A stretch of DNA of 64,000 nt, from assembly GCF_024979255.1 (NCBI RefSeq), contig NZ_JANLCN010000003.1:186001-250000 (forward strand), given 5' to 3'. The translations under genes and the position numbers were made by a program. Positions 9,068-17,125 of the stretch are shown here, piece by piece. Numbering within the stretch: position 1 is the first letter of the stretch; every line of letters starts with the position of its first letter. Origin of the DNA: Herbiconiux moechotypicola. Lineage in GTDB: Bacteria > Actinomycetota > Actinomycetes > Actinomycetales > Microbacteriaceae. Under the pieces are notes generated by a model. The model saw nothing but the letters and a program-made list of their open reading frames with translations, was not told the DNA's origin and did not search any database.

Positions 9068-9960
9068 CCGATTCCGTCACCGTCACCGCCGCCACCGCGC
9101 CGAACCTGGAGATTCAGGCCGCGAACGGCGTCCGCTATCGCTACCGCCGATTCGGAACCGTGACCGCCGATCGTCCCCCGATGGTCTTCCTTCAGCACTT
9201 CCGGGGCAACCTCGACAACTGGGACCCCGCACTGATCGACGCCATCGCGGCGCAGCACGAGGTGATCCTCCTCGACAACACGGGGGTCGCGGGTTCGTCG
9301 GGCCGCGTGCCCACCTCGGTGGGCCAGATGGCGCGGGATGCTCTGGAGTTCCTCGACGCACTCGGCGTGCGCCGGTACGACCTGTTCGGGTTCTCGCTCG
9401 GAGGGTTCGTCGCTCAGGAGATCGCGCTGCTGCGCCCGACAGCCGTGCGCGCCCTGGTACTCGCGGGCACCGGCCCCGCCGGGGCCCCACGGATGCACGG
9501 CTGGCGTGAGGACATCCGTCGCGAGTCGCACCACGACCAGAGCACGGCCGAGAGTCTGCTGTACATCTTCTTCGCGCACACCGACACCAGCCGCGAGCTC
9601 GGAAAAGCCTTCCTCGGCCGCATCTTCGCACGCCAGGTGGATCGGGACGAGCCCACGACCACCGCGGTGCGCGACGCCCAGTACGACGCGGTGCTCGACT
9701 GGGGCATCCCCGACCTGTCCAAGCTCGAGCGTCTGCGCGGGATCGTGCAGCCCACACTCATCCTGCAGGGCGACGACGATCTGATGATCCCGACGCCCGG
9801 CAGCCACCTGATGGCCGGACTCATCCCCGACTCGCGCCTGCACATCTTCCCCGATGCGGCCCACGCATCGATCTTCCAGTACCCCGAGGAGGCGGCCGGG
9901 ATCGTCAGGGGCTTCCTCGCCGAGGTCGAGACCGCCGGCACCCCGTCGGCCGGCCGCTGA
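9064..9960 (+). CDS. Alpha/beta hydrolase
   Basis: A 298-residue serine hydrolase. The nucleophile elbow GFSLGG places Ser111. The likely catalytic Asp is in ILQGDDDLMIP and the His in PDAAHASIFQYP. The early LQHFRGNLDNWDP segment is the oxyanion-hole HGxx equivalent, here with QHFRG in place of HG. Family members cleave esters, lactones or C-C bonds in ring-cleavage products. Start ATG 9064 overlaps the MFS stop by 4 bp and has GAGGAGG upstream. It sits fourth in the 5451-15631 operon, where a hydrolase beside a ThDP-enzyme homologue and reductase fits a degradative route, though no substrate can be named. Confidence 0.88.
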   Translation: MTDSVTVTAATAPNLEIQAANGVRYRYRRFGTVTADRPPMVFLQHFRGNLDNWDPALIDAIAAQHEVILLDNTGVAGSSGRVPTSVGQMARDALEFLDALGVRRYDLFGFSLGGFVAQEIALLRPTAVRALVLAGTGPAGAPRMHGWREDIRRESHHDQSTAESLLYIFFAHTDTSRELGKAFLGRIFARQVDRDEPTTTAVRDAQYDAVLDWGIPDLSKLERLRGIVQPTLILQGDDDLMIPTPGSHLMAGLIPDSRLHIFPDAAHASIFQYPEEAAGIVRGFLAEVETAGTPSAGR

Positions 9961-9985
9961 CCACACCACAACCAAGGAGAACACC

Positions 9986-10705
9986 ATGTCATCACTGCTG
10001 GACCGGATCGTGGACGCCCACGGCGGCAGCCGCTGGAACGAGATCGCCACCCTCAGCGCCACCCGTCACTTCGGCGGCGCGTTCTGGGCCCTCAAGGGGG
10101 TCCCCGGAATCGCCGAGGAGGGGCGCTTCACGGTCGACATCGGCCGCGAGCACACGCAGCTGTTCTCGTTCGGCGACGCCGAGCTGCACAGCGACTTCAC
10201 GCCGGGCCGGGTGGAGATCGTGCGCTCCGACGGCGAGGTCGTCGAGTCGCTCGACGACCCGCGATCGAGCTTCGCCGGCCACGTGCTCACCACCCCCTGG
10301 AACCGACTCCAGCTCGCCTACTTCACGGGCTACGCGATGTGGACCTACAACACCGAGCCGCGATCGTTCCTGCTTCCCGGCGTGGTCACCGACGAGGTCG
10401 GGGCCTGGACCGAGCCCGACGGGCAGGTGTGGGAGCGACTGCGGGTCACCTATCCCTCGACGCTCGCCACGCACTCCACCACCCAGACCCTCTACGCAGA
10501 TTCTGACGGCATTCTGCGCCGGCGCGATTACGAGGTCGACATCGCGGGCGGATCGCCCAGCGTGGAGTACATGACCGAGCAGGTGACGGTCGACGGCATC
10601 GTGGTTCCCCGCCACCGCGAGATCTACGTGCGCGACGACGCCGGCCGGGCGGTGCCCGAGCCGCTGATCGTCTCCATCGACATCGACGACATCGTGCTGG
10701 GCTGA
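9986..10705 (+). CDS. Hypothetical protein, no recognised family
   Basis: A 239-residue soluble protein that I do not recognise. There is no signal peptide or membrane segment. The pattern of alternating short beta strands (for example RFTVDIGREHTQLFSFGD and HSTTQTLYADSDGILRR) and the phrase YEVDIAGGSPSVEYMTEQV suggest a beta-rich, lipocalin- or LolA-like barrel, but this is a guess from texture only. Start ATG 9986 is clear: AAGGAGA lies 7 bp upstream, and upstream in-frame codons fall in the previous gene. It sits between an alpha/beta hydrolase and a DUF302-like gene in a single operon, 3 bp before the latter. Confidence 0.7.
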   Translation: MSSLLDRIVDAHGGSRWNEIATLSATRHFGGAFWALKGVPGIAEEGRFTVDIGREHTQLFSFGDAELHSDFTPGRVEIVRSDGEVVESLDDPRSSFAGHVLTTPWNRLQLAYFTGYAMWTYNTEPRSFLLPGVVTDEVGAWTEPDGQVWERLRVTYPSTLATHSTTQTLYADSDGILRRRDYEVDIAGGSPSVEYMTEQVTVDGIVVPRHREIYVRDDAGRAVPEPLIVSIDIDDIVLG

Positions 10706-10708
10706 ACG

Positions 10709-11263
10709 GTGCACATCGCCCAGCACACCGTCGCCCGGCTGCGCATCGAGCTGCCCGGCTCGTTCGACTCGGTCGTCGAAGCCTTCGAAGAGGCGGTGCC
10801 CGCTCTCGACGTGCCCGAGCTCGGCGCGCTCATCCGTGCCGGTGAGTGGCCGGCCATCGAGACGTGGACGCGCGGCCAGGCGCCGCACGGCTTCCTCCTC
10901 TTCTGGCGCAACGACGTGAGACCGCTCATGCGGGTCGCGGGAGACCACGACCCCGCGGTCGCCTACCTCATGGGCAACCATGTGACGGCCGAGTCGATGT
11001 TCCGCCACGACCCGCGCGTGATGAACTACGCCCCGCTGCGGGTGGAACTCTCGCAGGCCTCCGACGAGCCGGTCGTGTTCACCGTCGACCGCCCCAGCGA
11101 CCACTTCGGCGCCTTCGGCGATCCGCGCATCCTCGAGGTCGGTCGGCAGCTCGATCACGAGCTGGCCGAGCTGCTCGCACTGCTCGGCGCCTCGCCCGCC
11201 GATCTCGACGTCTTGACCCTTCCCGACCCGCCCGTGTCCACGGGCACCATCGCAACACACTAA
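10709..11263 (+). CDS. DUF302-like protein
   Basis: A 184-residue soluble protein. The C-terminal half, with HDPRVMNYAPLRVELSQ followed by VFTVDRPSDHFGAFGDPRI, resembles the DUF302 domain, a small alpha/beta fold of unknown function whose second half usually starts from an APLR-like strand. The N-terminal half (LPGSFDSVVEAFEEAVPALD) fits the amphipathic first helix of the same fold. Start is GTG 10709, 3 bp after the preceding stop, so translation is probably coupled. No catalytic residues can be proposed. DUF302 proteins are often found with redox or small-molecule detoxification genes, which is compatible with this operon but does not define a role. Confidence 0.6.
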   Translation: MHIAQHTVARLRIELPGSFDSVVEAFEEAVPALDVPELGALIRAGEWPAIETWTRGQAPHGFLLFWRNDVRPLMRVAGDHDPAVAYLMGNHVTAESMFRHDPRVMNYAPLRVELSQASDEPVVFTVDRPSDHFGAFGDPRILEVGRQLDHELAELLALLGASPADLDVLTLPDPPVSTGTIATH

Positions 11264-11273
11264 GGAGAACACC

Positions 11274-11684
11274 ATGTCCACACTCACTCTCGACACCGCT
11301 CAGCTGCTCATCGCCGCGGCCCTGGAGCACGCCGCCCAGATCGGCGTACCCTCCACGGTCACGGTCATGGACACCGGGGCCCGGGTGGTCGCCACCGCCC
11401 GCATGGACGGCGCGCCCCTCGTCTCGATCGACTCCAGTGCCGCCAAGGCACGCACCTCGGTGTTCTTCGGCGGCGCCGCAACCGGCGACCTCGCCGGAGC
11501 CGTGCAGCCCGGAGCGCCCCTCTACACGATCGGGGCTTCCACCCCGGAGCCGTTGGCCTTCCTCGCCGGCGGGCTCCCGATCGTGATCGCCGGCGAGGTA
11601 GTCGGCGCGATTGGTTCGGGCGGCGGCACCCCCGACCAGGACCACGAGGTGGCCGGCCACGCCATCGCCGCGCTCGCCGAGTGA
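11274..11684 (+). CDS. GlcG/HbpS-family protein
   Basis: A 136-residue protein of the GlcG/HbpS (DUF336) family: TVTVMDTGARVVATARMDGA followed by SIDSSAAKARTSVFFGG, and the C-terminal IVIAGEVVGAIGSGGGTPDQ, then DHEVAGHAI. The family includes the secreted haem-binding HbpS and many cytoplasmic proteins encoded in glycolate, propanediol and aromatic catabolic operons. This copy has no signal peptide. The Gly-rich GSGGGTPDQD loop, the most conserved part of the fold, is intact. ATG 11274 has AAGGAGA at the ideal distance. GlcG-like proteins commonly accompany aldehyde or ketone metabolism, in line with the reductase and ThDP-enzyme homologue upstream, but the biochemical role is unknown. Confidence 0.85.
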   Translation: MSTLTLDTAQLLIAAALEHAAQIGVPSTVTVMDTGARVVATARMDGAPLVSIDSSAAKARTSVFFGGAATGDLAGAVQPGAPLYTIGASTPEPLAFLAGGLPIVIAGEVVGAIGSGGGTPDQDHEVAGHAIAALAE

Positions 11685-11691
11685 CCCGGCG

Positions 11692-12759
11692 ATGAACCAG
11701 CGCAGCAGCAGACCGCTCGGCTCGTGGGTGGCCGACGATTACGAGATCGTCGCCGAACTCCGCGACAACATGCCGACCGGGCTCACGGTGACCGACGACG
11801 CCCGGGTGTTCGTCTCGTTCCCCCGCTGGGGCGACGACGTGCCGTTCACGGTGGCGGAGATCGTCGACGGAGACCCGGTTCCCTACCCGGATGCGGGTCT
11901 CAACGAGTGGGAGCCGGGCGGCGACCCCGACCGGCTTGTGTCGGTGCAGAGCGTGGTCGCCGACGGCCGCGGGTCGCTCTGGCTGCTCGACACCGGCGCC
12001 CCTTCGTTCGAGCCCTGGGTCGATCAGGGCCCGAAACTGGTGCAGATCGACCTCGCCACCGCCGCCGTGGTGCGGGTGCTCCGACCCACACCGGGAGTGC
12101 TCACCCCCACCAGCTACCTCAACGACGTGCGGTTCGACTTCAGCCGCGGCCGGGCGGGAACCGCCTACCTCACCGACTCGGATGCTGTGGGCTCGCTGCT
12201 GGTGGTCGATCTCGACTCGGGCGCCTGGTGGAGCCGGCTGCGCGGCCACGACAGCACCAAAGCCGTCGACGGGTTCCGGGCGATCGTGCAGGGAGTGGTG
12301 CGGGAGAACTACCGCGTGGGTGCCGACGGAATCGCCCTGAGCGCTGACGGAAGCCGCCTCTTCTACTGCCCCCTGTCGAGCCGCCGGCTCTACTCCGTGT
12401 CGACCGCGGCGCTCGCCGACCGTGCGGTCGGCGACCTGGAGGTGGCGGCCACCGTGCTCGACCACGGTGACAAGGGCGCATCCGACGGCCTGGAATCGGA
12501 CTCGTCGGGTGCGGTCTACGCCACGGCGTACGAGCACTCGGCGGTCGTGAAGCGCTCGGCCACCGGGGAGTGGACAACCGTCTTCCACGGAGCGGACCTG
12601 CTCTGGCCGGACACGCTGGCGTTGGGTGCCGACGGGTACCTCTATCTCAGCGCCAACCAACTGCCGCGCTCGCCGCTGTTCAACGGCGCCGACGACAGGC
12701 TGCCGCCGTACCTCATCGTGCGGGTCGAGGTCGATTCGACTCCCGTGCGCCTGGGCTGA
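11692..12759 (+). CDS. SMP-30/gluconolactonase- or yellow/MRJP-like beta-propeller protein
   Basis: A 355-residue protein resembling the SMP-30/gluconolactonase and major-royal-jelly (yellow) beta-propeller proteins. The blade texture is clear: GLTVTDDARVFVSFPRWGDD, SVVADGRGSLWLLDTGAP, TSYLNDVRFDFSRGRAGTAY, GADGIALSADGSRLFYCPLS, and a late SDGLESDSSGAVYATAYEHS. SMP-30 proteins are metal-dependent lactonases; the yellow branch binds ligands or acts as dehydratase or isomerase. No signal peptide is seen, so this copy is cytoplasmic. I chose ATG 11692, 7 bp after the GlcG-like stop, because an upstream in-frame start overlaps that gene deeply. A lactonase step would suit an operon with an aldo/keto reductase. 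Confidence 0.8.
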   Translation: MNQRSSRPLGSWVADDYEIVAELRDNMPTGLTVTDDARVFVSFPRWGDDVPFTVAEIVDGDPVPYPDAGLNEWEPGGDPDRLVSVQSVVADGRGSLWLLDTGAPSFEPWVDQGPKLVQIDLATAAVVRVLRPTPGVLTPTSYLNDVRFDFSRGRAGTAYLTDSDAVGSLLVVDLDSGAWWSRLRGHDSTKAVDGFRAIVQGVVRENYRVGADGIALSADGSRLFYCPLSSRRLYSVSTAALADRAVGDLEVAATVLDHGDKGASDGLESDSSGAVYATAYEHSAVVKRSATGEWTTVFHGADLLWPDTLALGADGYLYLSANQLPRSPLFNGADDRLPPYLIVRVEVDSTPVRLG

Positions 12760-12762
12760 GCG

Positions 12763-13488
12763 GTGTCGGTGCTCCTCTCGGCCACCGGCCTCGGCAAGGA
12801 GTTCCGCGGCCCACGTCGCGGAGCGCCCACCAGGGTGCTCCGCGACGTGACGCTCTCCGTGGCCGAGGGAGAGTTCGTGGCGGTGGTCGGTCCAAGCGGC
12901 TCGGGCAAGTCGACGCTGCTGGCGTGCCTGGCAGGGCTGGAGCCGGCGACGTCGGGGAGGGTCGAACTGGCGGGGATCGACCTCTCCACGCTCGGTCTCA
13001 GTGGACTCGCCCGACACCGCCGCCGTACGGTGAGCGTGATCTTCCAGGCCTACAACCTGCTGCCCACCCTGACCGTGCGGGAGAACGTGGAACTGCCGGC
13101 GAGACTGGCTCACCGACGCCCCGACGAGCGGGACGTGATGTCGGCCCTCGATGAACTGGGACTGCTCGCCTGTGCGGACCGGCTGCCCTCCGAGCTCTCG
13201 GGTGGACAGCAGCAGCGCACCGCGATCGCGCGTGCCATCGTGGCGGCGACTCCGGTGCTGCTGGCCGACGAACCCACCGGCGCTCTCGACCAGGCCAACG
13301 GGAGAGTCGTGCTCGAACGGCTCGCGGCCACGGCCGGCGCCCGGCGCGCGGTGCTGCTGGTGACCCACGACCTCGACGCCGCCGCACGGTGCGATCGGGT
13401 GCTCGTGCTCCGTGACGGCCGGCTGGTGAACGAGCTCGTCAGCCCCACCTCCCGGCAGGTCTTCGACGCCGTGGCGGCCACGACGTGA
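12763..13488 (+). CDS. ABC transporter ATP-binding protein (LolD/MacB type)
   Basis: A 241-residue nucleotide-binding subunit with all motifs: Walker A GPSGSGKS (43-50), Q-loop FQAYNLLPTLT, signature LSGGQQQR, Walker B VLLADEPTGALD and the switch His in LVTHDLD. The sequence style is that of the LolD/MacB/FtsE exporters, which work with FtsX-like permeases to extrude lipids, peptides or drugs rather than import solutes. GTG 12763 follows the propeller gene by 3 bp, and the stop overlaps the permease gene as GTGA. No solute-binding protein is encoded nearby, in agreement with an export role. It probably protects the cell from a product or substrate of this operon. Confidence 0.92.
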   Translation: MSVLLSATGLGKEFRGPRRGAPTRVLRDVTLSVAEGEFVAVVGPSGSGKSTLLACLAGLEPATSGRVELAGIDLSTLGLSGLARHRRRTVSVIFQAYNLLPTLTVRENVELPARLAHRRPDERDVMSALDELGLLACADRLPSELSGGQQQRTAIARAIVAATPVLLADEPTGALDQANGRVVLERLAATAGARRAVLLVTHDLDAAARCDRVLVLRDGRLVNELVSPTSRQVFDAVAATT

Positions 13489-14789
13489 TCAGACTGGTAT
13501 TGACCGACCTGCGCTCGGCACTGGGGCTCTGGGTCGCGACCGCGGTCGTCGTGATGGTGGCCGCCGCGGCCTTCGTGGTGCCGGCCTCGCTCGTGGAGAC
13601 GGGGGCCCGTCTCCAGGGTGTGCGAGCACTCGCCGTGTTCTCCCTCGCCGGAACCACCACGGCGTTCACGGTGGCCGCAGCTTCTTTGGTCGTCTCGAGG
13701 GCCGCGTCCGACCTCGTGCGCGTACGACGTGCCGAGGTGGGACGCTGGCTGGTGGTCGGAGTGCTCCCCGCTGCGATACCGCGAATCGTCGGAGCACAGC
13801 TCGCCCTCGTGTCGACCGGCGCGAGCATCGTGGGTGCCGCGCTCGGCGCCGTGGTGGCACCTCCCCTGATCGCCTGGGCGCTCGCTACGGCGTCGGGTCT
13901 TTCGGGCGTGCGACCGACCATCGGCCCCTGGGCGATCGGAGCGGCGGCGGCACTGACCGTGGTGATCGCCACCGGCGCGGGACTGCGCGCGGCGCGCGCG
14001 GTGGCATCCAGCCCTCCCCTGCAGCTGCTGTCGGAGACGACTCCGAGCCGCGCGCGACGTCGGTGGCCGAGGGTCGTCGGCGTGCTCGTGATCCTCGCCG
14101 TCGTCGCGCAGATGGTGATCACCCTGCCCTCAGCGGTGGATGCCGGGGCACAGCAGCTCCTGCTCATCGGACCTCTCACCGTCGTCTGCGTGGCCTTGGG
14201 CGGCATCCCGATTCTCCGAGCGGTCGTGAGCGTCACCGCTGCGATCCTGCCCCGATGGTCGGTGACCACGTTCGAGCTCTCCCGCGACGCGCTGATGCGA
14301 GCCTCCGAGCGTCTCGGGGCGGCGAGCCCGTTCGTCGTCGCGATCGGCCTGCCCGTGGCGTTCCTCGACGGTGTCGCCCTCTCGGCGTCGCTGGCGGGCG
14401 ACGGAGTCGGGCCGTCTGCCGGGTGGCCGTCGGCGACCTTGATCCTCGCGGGCCCCGTGGCGCTGGCGATGGCGGCGGGGTTCGCCGCAGTGCATGCCAG
14501 GCGCCCCTCCCGTGAGGCCGATCTGGTGGTACTCACCGCGCTCGGCGCGTCGCCGCGCATGAGACTCGCCGTCGTCGTCGCGGAGTCGATGACGATCGTG
14601 CTCGCCGCCGCCGTCATCGCCGCCCTGGCGACGCTCACGGCACATGCCGCCGCCCTCATCTCGCTCGGCGCCGTCGCGCATCCGCCGACCACTCTCGACG
14701 CCACGCCGTGGCTCGTGCTCACCGGCATCGCCTGCGCCGTGGCACTTCTCGCTTCTCCCCACGAAAGGACATCACCATGGAGACACTGA
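13485..14789 (+). CDS. ABC transporter permease, partner of the preceding ATPase
   Basis: A 434-residue membrane protein with about ten hydrophobic segments arranged as two similar halves, each ending in an EAxGA-like cytoplasmic coupling region (VRRAEVGRWLVVG near residue 80; READLVVLTALGASPRMRL near 350). The second is the familiar FtsX-type ALGAS motif that contacts the ATPase. The architecture is a FtsX-like duplicated permease without a large extracellular MacB domain. GTG 13485 overlaps the ATPase stop by 4 bp, so the two form one exporter. The coding region runs 13 bp into the next gene. Substrate not deducible. Confidence 0.82.
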   Translation: MIRLVLTDLRSALGLWVATAVVVMVAAAAFVVPASLVETGARLQGVRALAVFSLAGTTTAFTVAAASLVVSRAASDLVRVRRAEVGRWLVVGVLPAAIPRIVGAQLALVSTGASIVGAALGAVVAPPLIAWALATASGLSGVRPTIGPWAIGAAAALTVVIATGAGLRAARAVASSPPLQLLSETTPSRARRRWPRVVGVLVILAVVAQMVITLPSAVDAGAQQLLLIGPLTVVCVALGGIPILRAVVSVTAAILPRWSVTTFELSRDALMRASERLGAASPFVVAIGLPVAFLDGVALSASLAGDGVGPSAGWPSATLILAGPVALAMAAGFAAVHARRPSREADLVVLTALGASPRMRLAVVVAESMTIVLAAAVIAALATLTAHAAALISLGAVAHPPTTLDATPWLVLTGIACAVALLASPHERTSPWRH

Positions 14790-15631
14790 AGATCGGACAG
14801 TTCACGATCACCGTGATCGACGACGGGATCGGGCACCTGCCCCCGTCGATGTATCCGGGGTCGGTGCCCGCCGACTTCGACGGCGTCACCGACCAGCACG
14901 GTACCGTGACGATCCGCGCAGGCGCCTTCCTCGTCGAGGGGCCGCACGGGACCGTGCTCGTGGATGCCGGCGCAGGCGTGATGGCGCTGCCCTTTCCCGA
15001 TGCCATGACGCAGGCCGACGAGCTCGAGTCGCCGCCCGACCACCTCATGAAGAGCGGCAGGCTGCCCGAATCCCTGCGAGACGCAGGGGTGGAGCCGACC
15101 GCGATCGACGCGGTGCTGATCACCCACCTGCACTCGGACCACGTCGGCTGGATCATGACGGGGCATCGACCGACCTTCGGTTCCGCGATCGTCTACTACC
15201 CGGAGCTCGACTGGCCCACGCTGGTCGATGCGGCCGACCCGGCTGATCCGGGCCGGATCGTTCTCGAACACGCGGCCGAGGCGGGGATCCTCCGCCCCTA
15301 TCCGAGCGCCGACGCCGAGATCCTGCCGGGCATCCGCGCAGTCACGGTGCCCGGCCACACGCCGGGCAGTGTGGTGGTGGAGCTCGCATCCGAGGGTCAG
15401 AAGCTCTGGTTCACCGGTGATCTGATCGAGCTTCCGGCGCAGCTCCAGCACGACCGCATTCACTTCGCCACCGATGCGGATCGAGGGGCGGCCGGCGAAG
15501 CACGCACGAGACTGTTGCGCGAGGCCCGCGAAGGAGGGGTGGTCATCGTGGCGTCGCACCTGATGGCGCCGACCTTCCGGCTCATCGGCGCCGACGGCGA
15601 CTGGGTCGACGCCGCCGCGGTCGGGAGATGA
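14777..15631 (+). CDS. Metallo-beta-lactamase-fold hydrolase
   Basis: A 284-residue MBL-fold metallohydrolase. The zinc motif HLHSDH places H117, H119, D121 and H122. Further ligands are the His of VPGHTPGSV and the Asp of WFTGDLIE, with a last His in VASHLMAP. The overall layout resembles AttM/AiiA-type lactonases and MBL-fold sulfatase-like enzymes, so lactone hydrolysis is a reasonable guess, but glyoxalase-type thioesterase activity cannot be excluded. ATG 14777 overlaps the permease gene and has GAAAGGA upstream. It is the last gene of the operon; its stop codon directly abuts the stop of the converging MarR gene (TGATCA). Confidence 0.88.
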   Translation: METLKIGQFTITVIDDGIGHLPPSMYPGSVPADFDGVTDQHGTVTIRAGAFLVEGPHGTVLVDAGAGVMALPFPDAMTQADELESPPDHLMKSGRLPESLRDAGVEPTAIDAVLITHLHSDHVGWIMTGHRPTFGSAIVYYPELDWPTLVDAADPADPGRIVLEHAAEAGILRPYPSADAEILPGIRAVTVPGHTPGSVVVELASEGQKLWFTGDLIELPAQLQHDRIHFATDADRGAAGEARTRLLREAREGGVVIVASHLMAPTFRLIGADGDWVDAAAVGR

Positions 15632-16048
15632 TCACCGCACCAGGTTCTCAATCGACTCACTGAGCGTGCGCTTCTCCCCCGCATCCAGCCGCCCGGTGTA
15701 GGGCGCGAGGGCCTGCCGCAGCGCCACCTCGATGCGCGCGGCGACCTCGTGCCCGAGCGGGGTGAGCACCACGTCGACCGCGCGGGCGTCGCCCTCGTTC
15801 GGCACGCGCTCCATCAGCCCCTGCTTCTCGGCGCGGGCCACCAGGCCGCTCATCGTCGAACGCTCGAGCCCGAGATAGGCGGCGAGGTCGCTCATCCTGA
15901 GCCGCCGGTCGCGCAGGATGGCGAGCACGCGCAGCTGGGTGAGCGAGAGGCCGGCGTCGCCGGCGAGGTCGCTGAGCGCACCCATCGTGAGAAAGGCGAT
16001 GCGCCCGAGTGCGTCGACCAGCCGGTCGTCGGCGGAGTTCGGATCCAT
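15632..16048 (-). CDS. MarR-family transcriptional regulator
   Basis: A 138-residue winged-helix regulator. The recognition region is LRMSDLAAYLGLERSTMSGL, with the wing at QGLMERVPNEGDARAVDVVL, both standard for MarR. The family binds palindromes as dimers and is released by small phenolic or oxidative ligands, often repressing a divergent oxidoreductase gene. The divergent gene at 16120 encodes a quinone reductase-like enzyme, and three overlapping palindromes fill the gap between them, so autorepression plus control of the reductase is likely. The ATG at 16048 is the first possible start. Confidence 0.9.
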   Translation of the reverse strand: MDPNSADDRLVDALGRIAFLTMGALSDLAGDAGLSLTQLRVLAILRDRRLRMSDLAAYLGLERSTMSGLVARAEKQGLMERVPNEGDARAVDVVLTPLGHEVAARIEVALRQALAPYTGRLDAGEKRTLSESIENLVR

Positions 16049-16070
16049 GTCGGGAGTCTAGTTGATTTCC

Positions 16071-16105
16071 TTCGTGTCACGAACTACTTTAGTTCGTATT
16101 ACGAA
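16071..16105. promoter_or_regulatory. Paired MarR operators between 15632-16048 and 16120-17061
   Basis: Two perfect 6-1-6 palindromes, TTCGTGTCACGAA (16071-16083) and TTCGTATTACGAA (16093-16105), share the half-site TTCGT. Their centres are 22 bp apart, two helical turns. A third palindrome, GAACTACTTTAGTTC (16081-16095), bridges them. The position in the short divergent gap, just ahead of the reductase start codon, fits binding sites for two dimers of the MarR protein that repress both genes. The repeats are seen directly; the regulator assignment is inference. Confidence 0.75.
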
Positions 16106-16119
16106 TGAAAGGCAGTGTC

Positions 16120-17061
16120 ATGAAGGCAGCAGTCATCTCCGATTTCGACCGTGCCCCTCGCTGGCAGGAGTTCCCGGAACCCGAGCCAGGGCCCAGTGAG
16201 GAGGTCGTCGACGTCGTCGCGGCGGCGCTCCACCCGCGGGTGCGCTCGCAGGCCGACGGCTCGCACTACACGAGCGCGGGCGTGCTCCCCCTCGTGCCGG
16301 GGGTCGACGGCGTGGGCCGCTTCGCCGACGGCTCGCTGCGCTATTTCGCCACGGCGAGCGACACCAGGGGCACAATGGCCGAGCGCACCGCGGTCGACCC
16401 GCGCGCGAGCGTGCCGCTCCGCGAAGGCGCCGACCCCGTGGCCGTCGCCGCCGCCGTCAACCCGGTCATGTCGTCGTGGGTCGCCCTGCGTCGGCGCATC
16501 GACTTCCGGCCCGGCGGCAAGGTGCTCGTGCTGGGCGCGACCGGCGCCTCGGGCCGGGCGGCCGTGCAGGTCGCCAAGCTTCTCGGTGCCGCGTCGGTCG
16601 TGGCGAGCGGCCGCGACGCCACGCGGCTCGGCGCACTGCTCGACCTGGGTGCCGACGCCGTGGCGCCCCTGGGCGATACCGCCGCGCTCGCGGCGGCCGC
16701 CTCCGACGTCGACGTCGTGCTCGACTACGTGTGGGGCGCACCCACGGCCGACGCGATGCGCGCCCTCGTCACCGCGCGCCACGAGCGGGGCGCACGCCTC
16801 GACTGGGTCGCGATCGGATCGACCGCTGGTCAGGACGCCCCGATCCCCTCGGCGGCGCTCCGCGCATCCGGACTCACGATCGTCGGCAGCGGGCAGGGAT
16901 CGGTGGGCCGAGCGGCCTTCGTGGCCGAACTGCCGGGCATCGTCGAGGCGATCACGAGCGGCGCGGTCGTCACCGACACCGCGACACGGCCGATGAGCGA
17001 GGTGGAGTCGGCGTGGTCGCAGCCCGTCGGCGGGGGCGCCCGCCTTGTGCTCACGACGTGA
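16120..17061 (+). CDS. Quinone oxidoreductase-like NADPH-dependent dehydrogenase (MDR superfamily)
   Basis: A 313-residue medium-chain dehydrogenase/reductase without the zinc ligands of classical alcohol dehydrogenases. The nucleotide-binding segment is KVLVLGATGASGRAAVQVAK, the AxxGxxG form found in quinone oxidoreductases. The N-terminus MKAAVISDFDRAPRWQEFPE is the usual GroES-like opening. I prefer ATG 16120 (AAAGG upstream, conserved MKAAV start) over the in-frame ATG at 16105, which overlaps the operator. Such enzymes reduce quinones or activated alkenes and are typical targets of MarR regulators. Expression is probably induced when the divergent repressor binds an electrophile or phenolic compound. 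Confidence 0.88.
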   Translation: MKAAVISDFDRAPRWQEFPEPEPGPSEEVVDVVAAALHPRVRSQADGSHYTSAGVLPLVPGVDGVGRFADGSLRYFATASDTRGTMAERTAVDPRASVPLREGADPVAVAAAVNPVMSSWVALRRRIDFRPGGKVLVLGATGASGRAAVQVAKLLGAASVVASGRDATRLGALLDLGADAVAPLGDTAALAAAASDVDVVLDYVWGAPTADAMRALVTARHERGARLDWVAIGSTAGQDAPIPSAALRASGLTIVGSGQGSVGRAAFVAELPGIVEAITSGAVVTDTATRPMSEVESAWSQPVGGGARLVLTT

Positions 17062-17125
17062 ACGGCACCACGCGGTAACCTCGGAGCGACCGGACGACGG
17101 ATGCCCGGCAGGCTGGGGGCGACGG

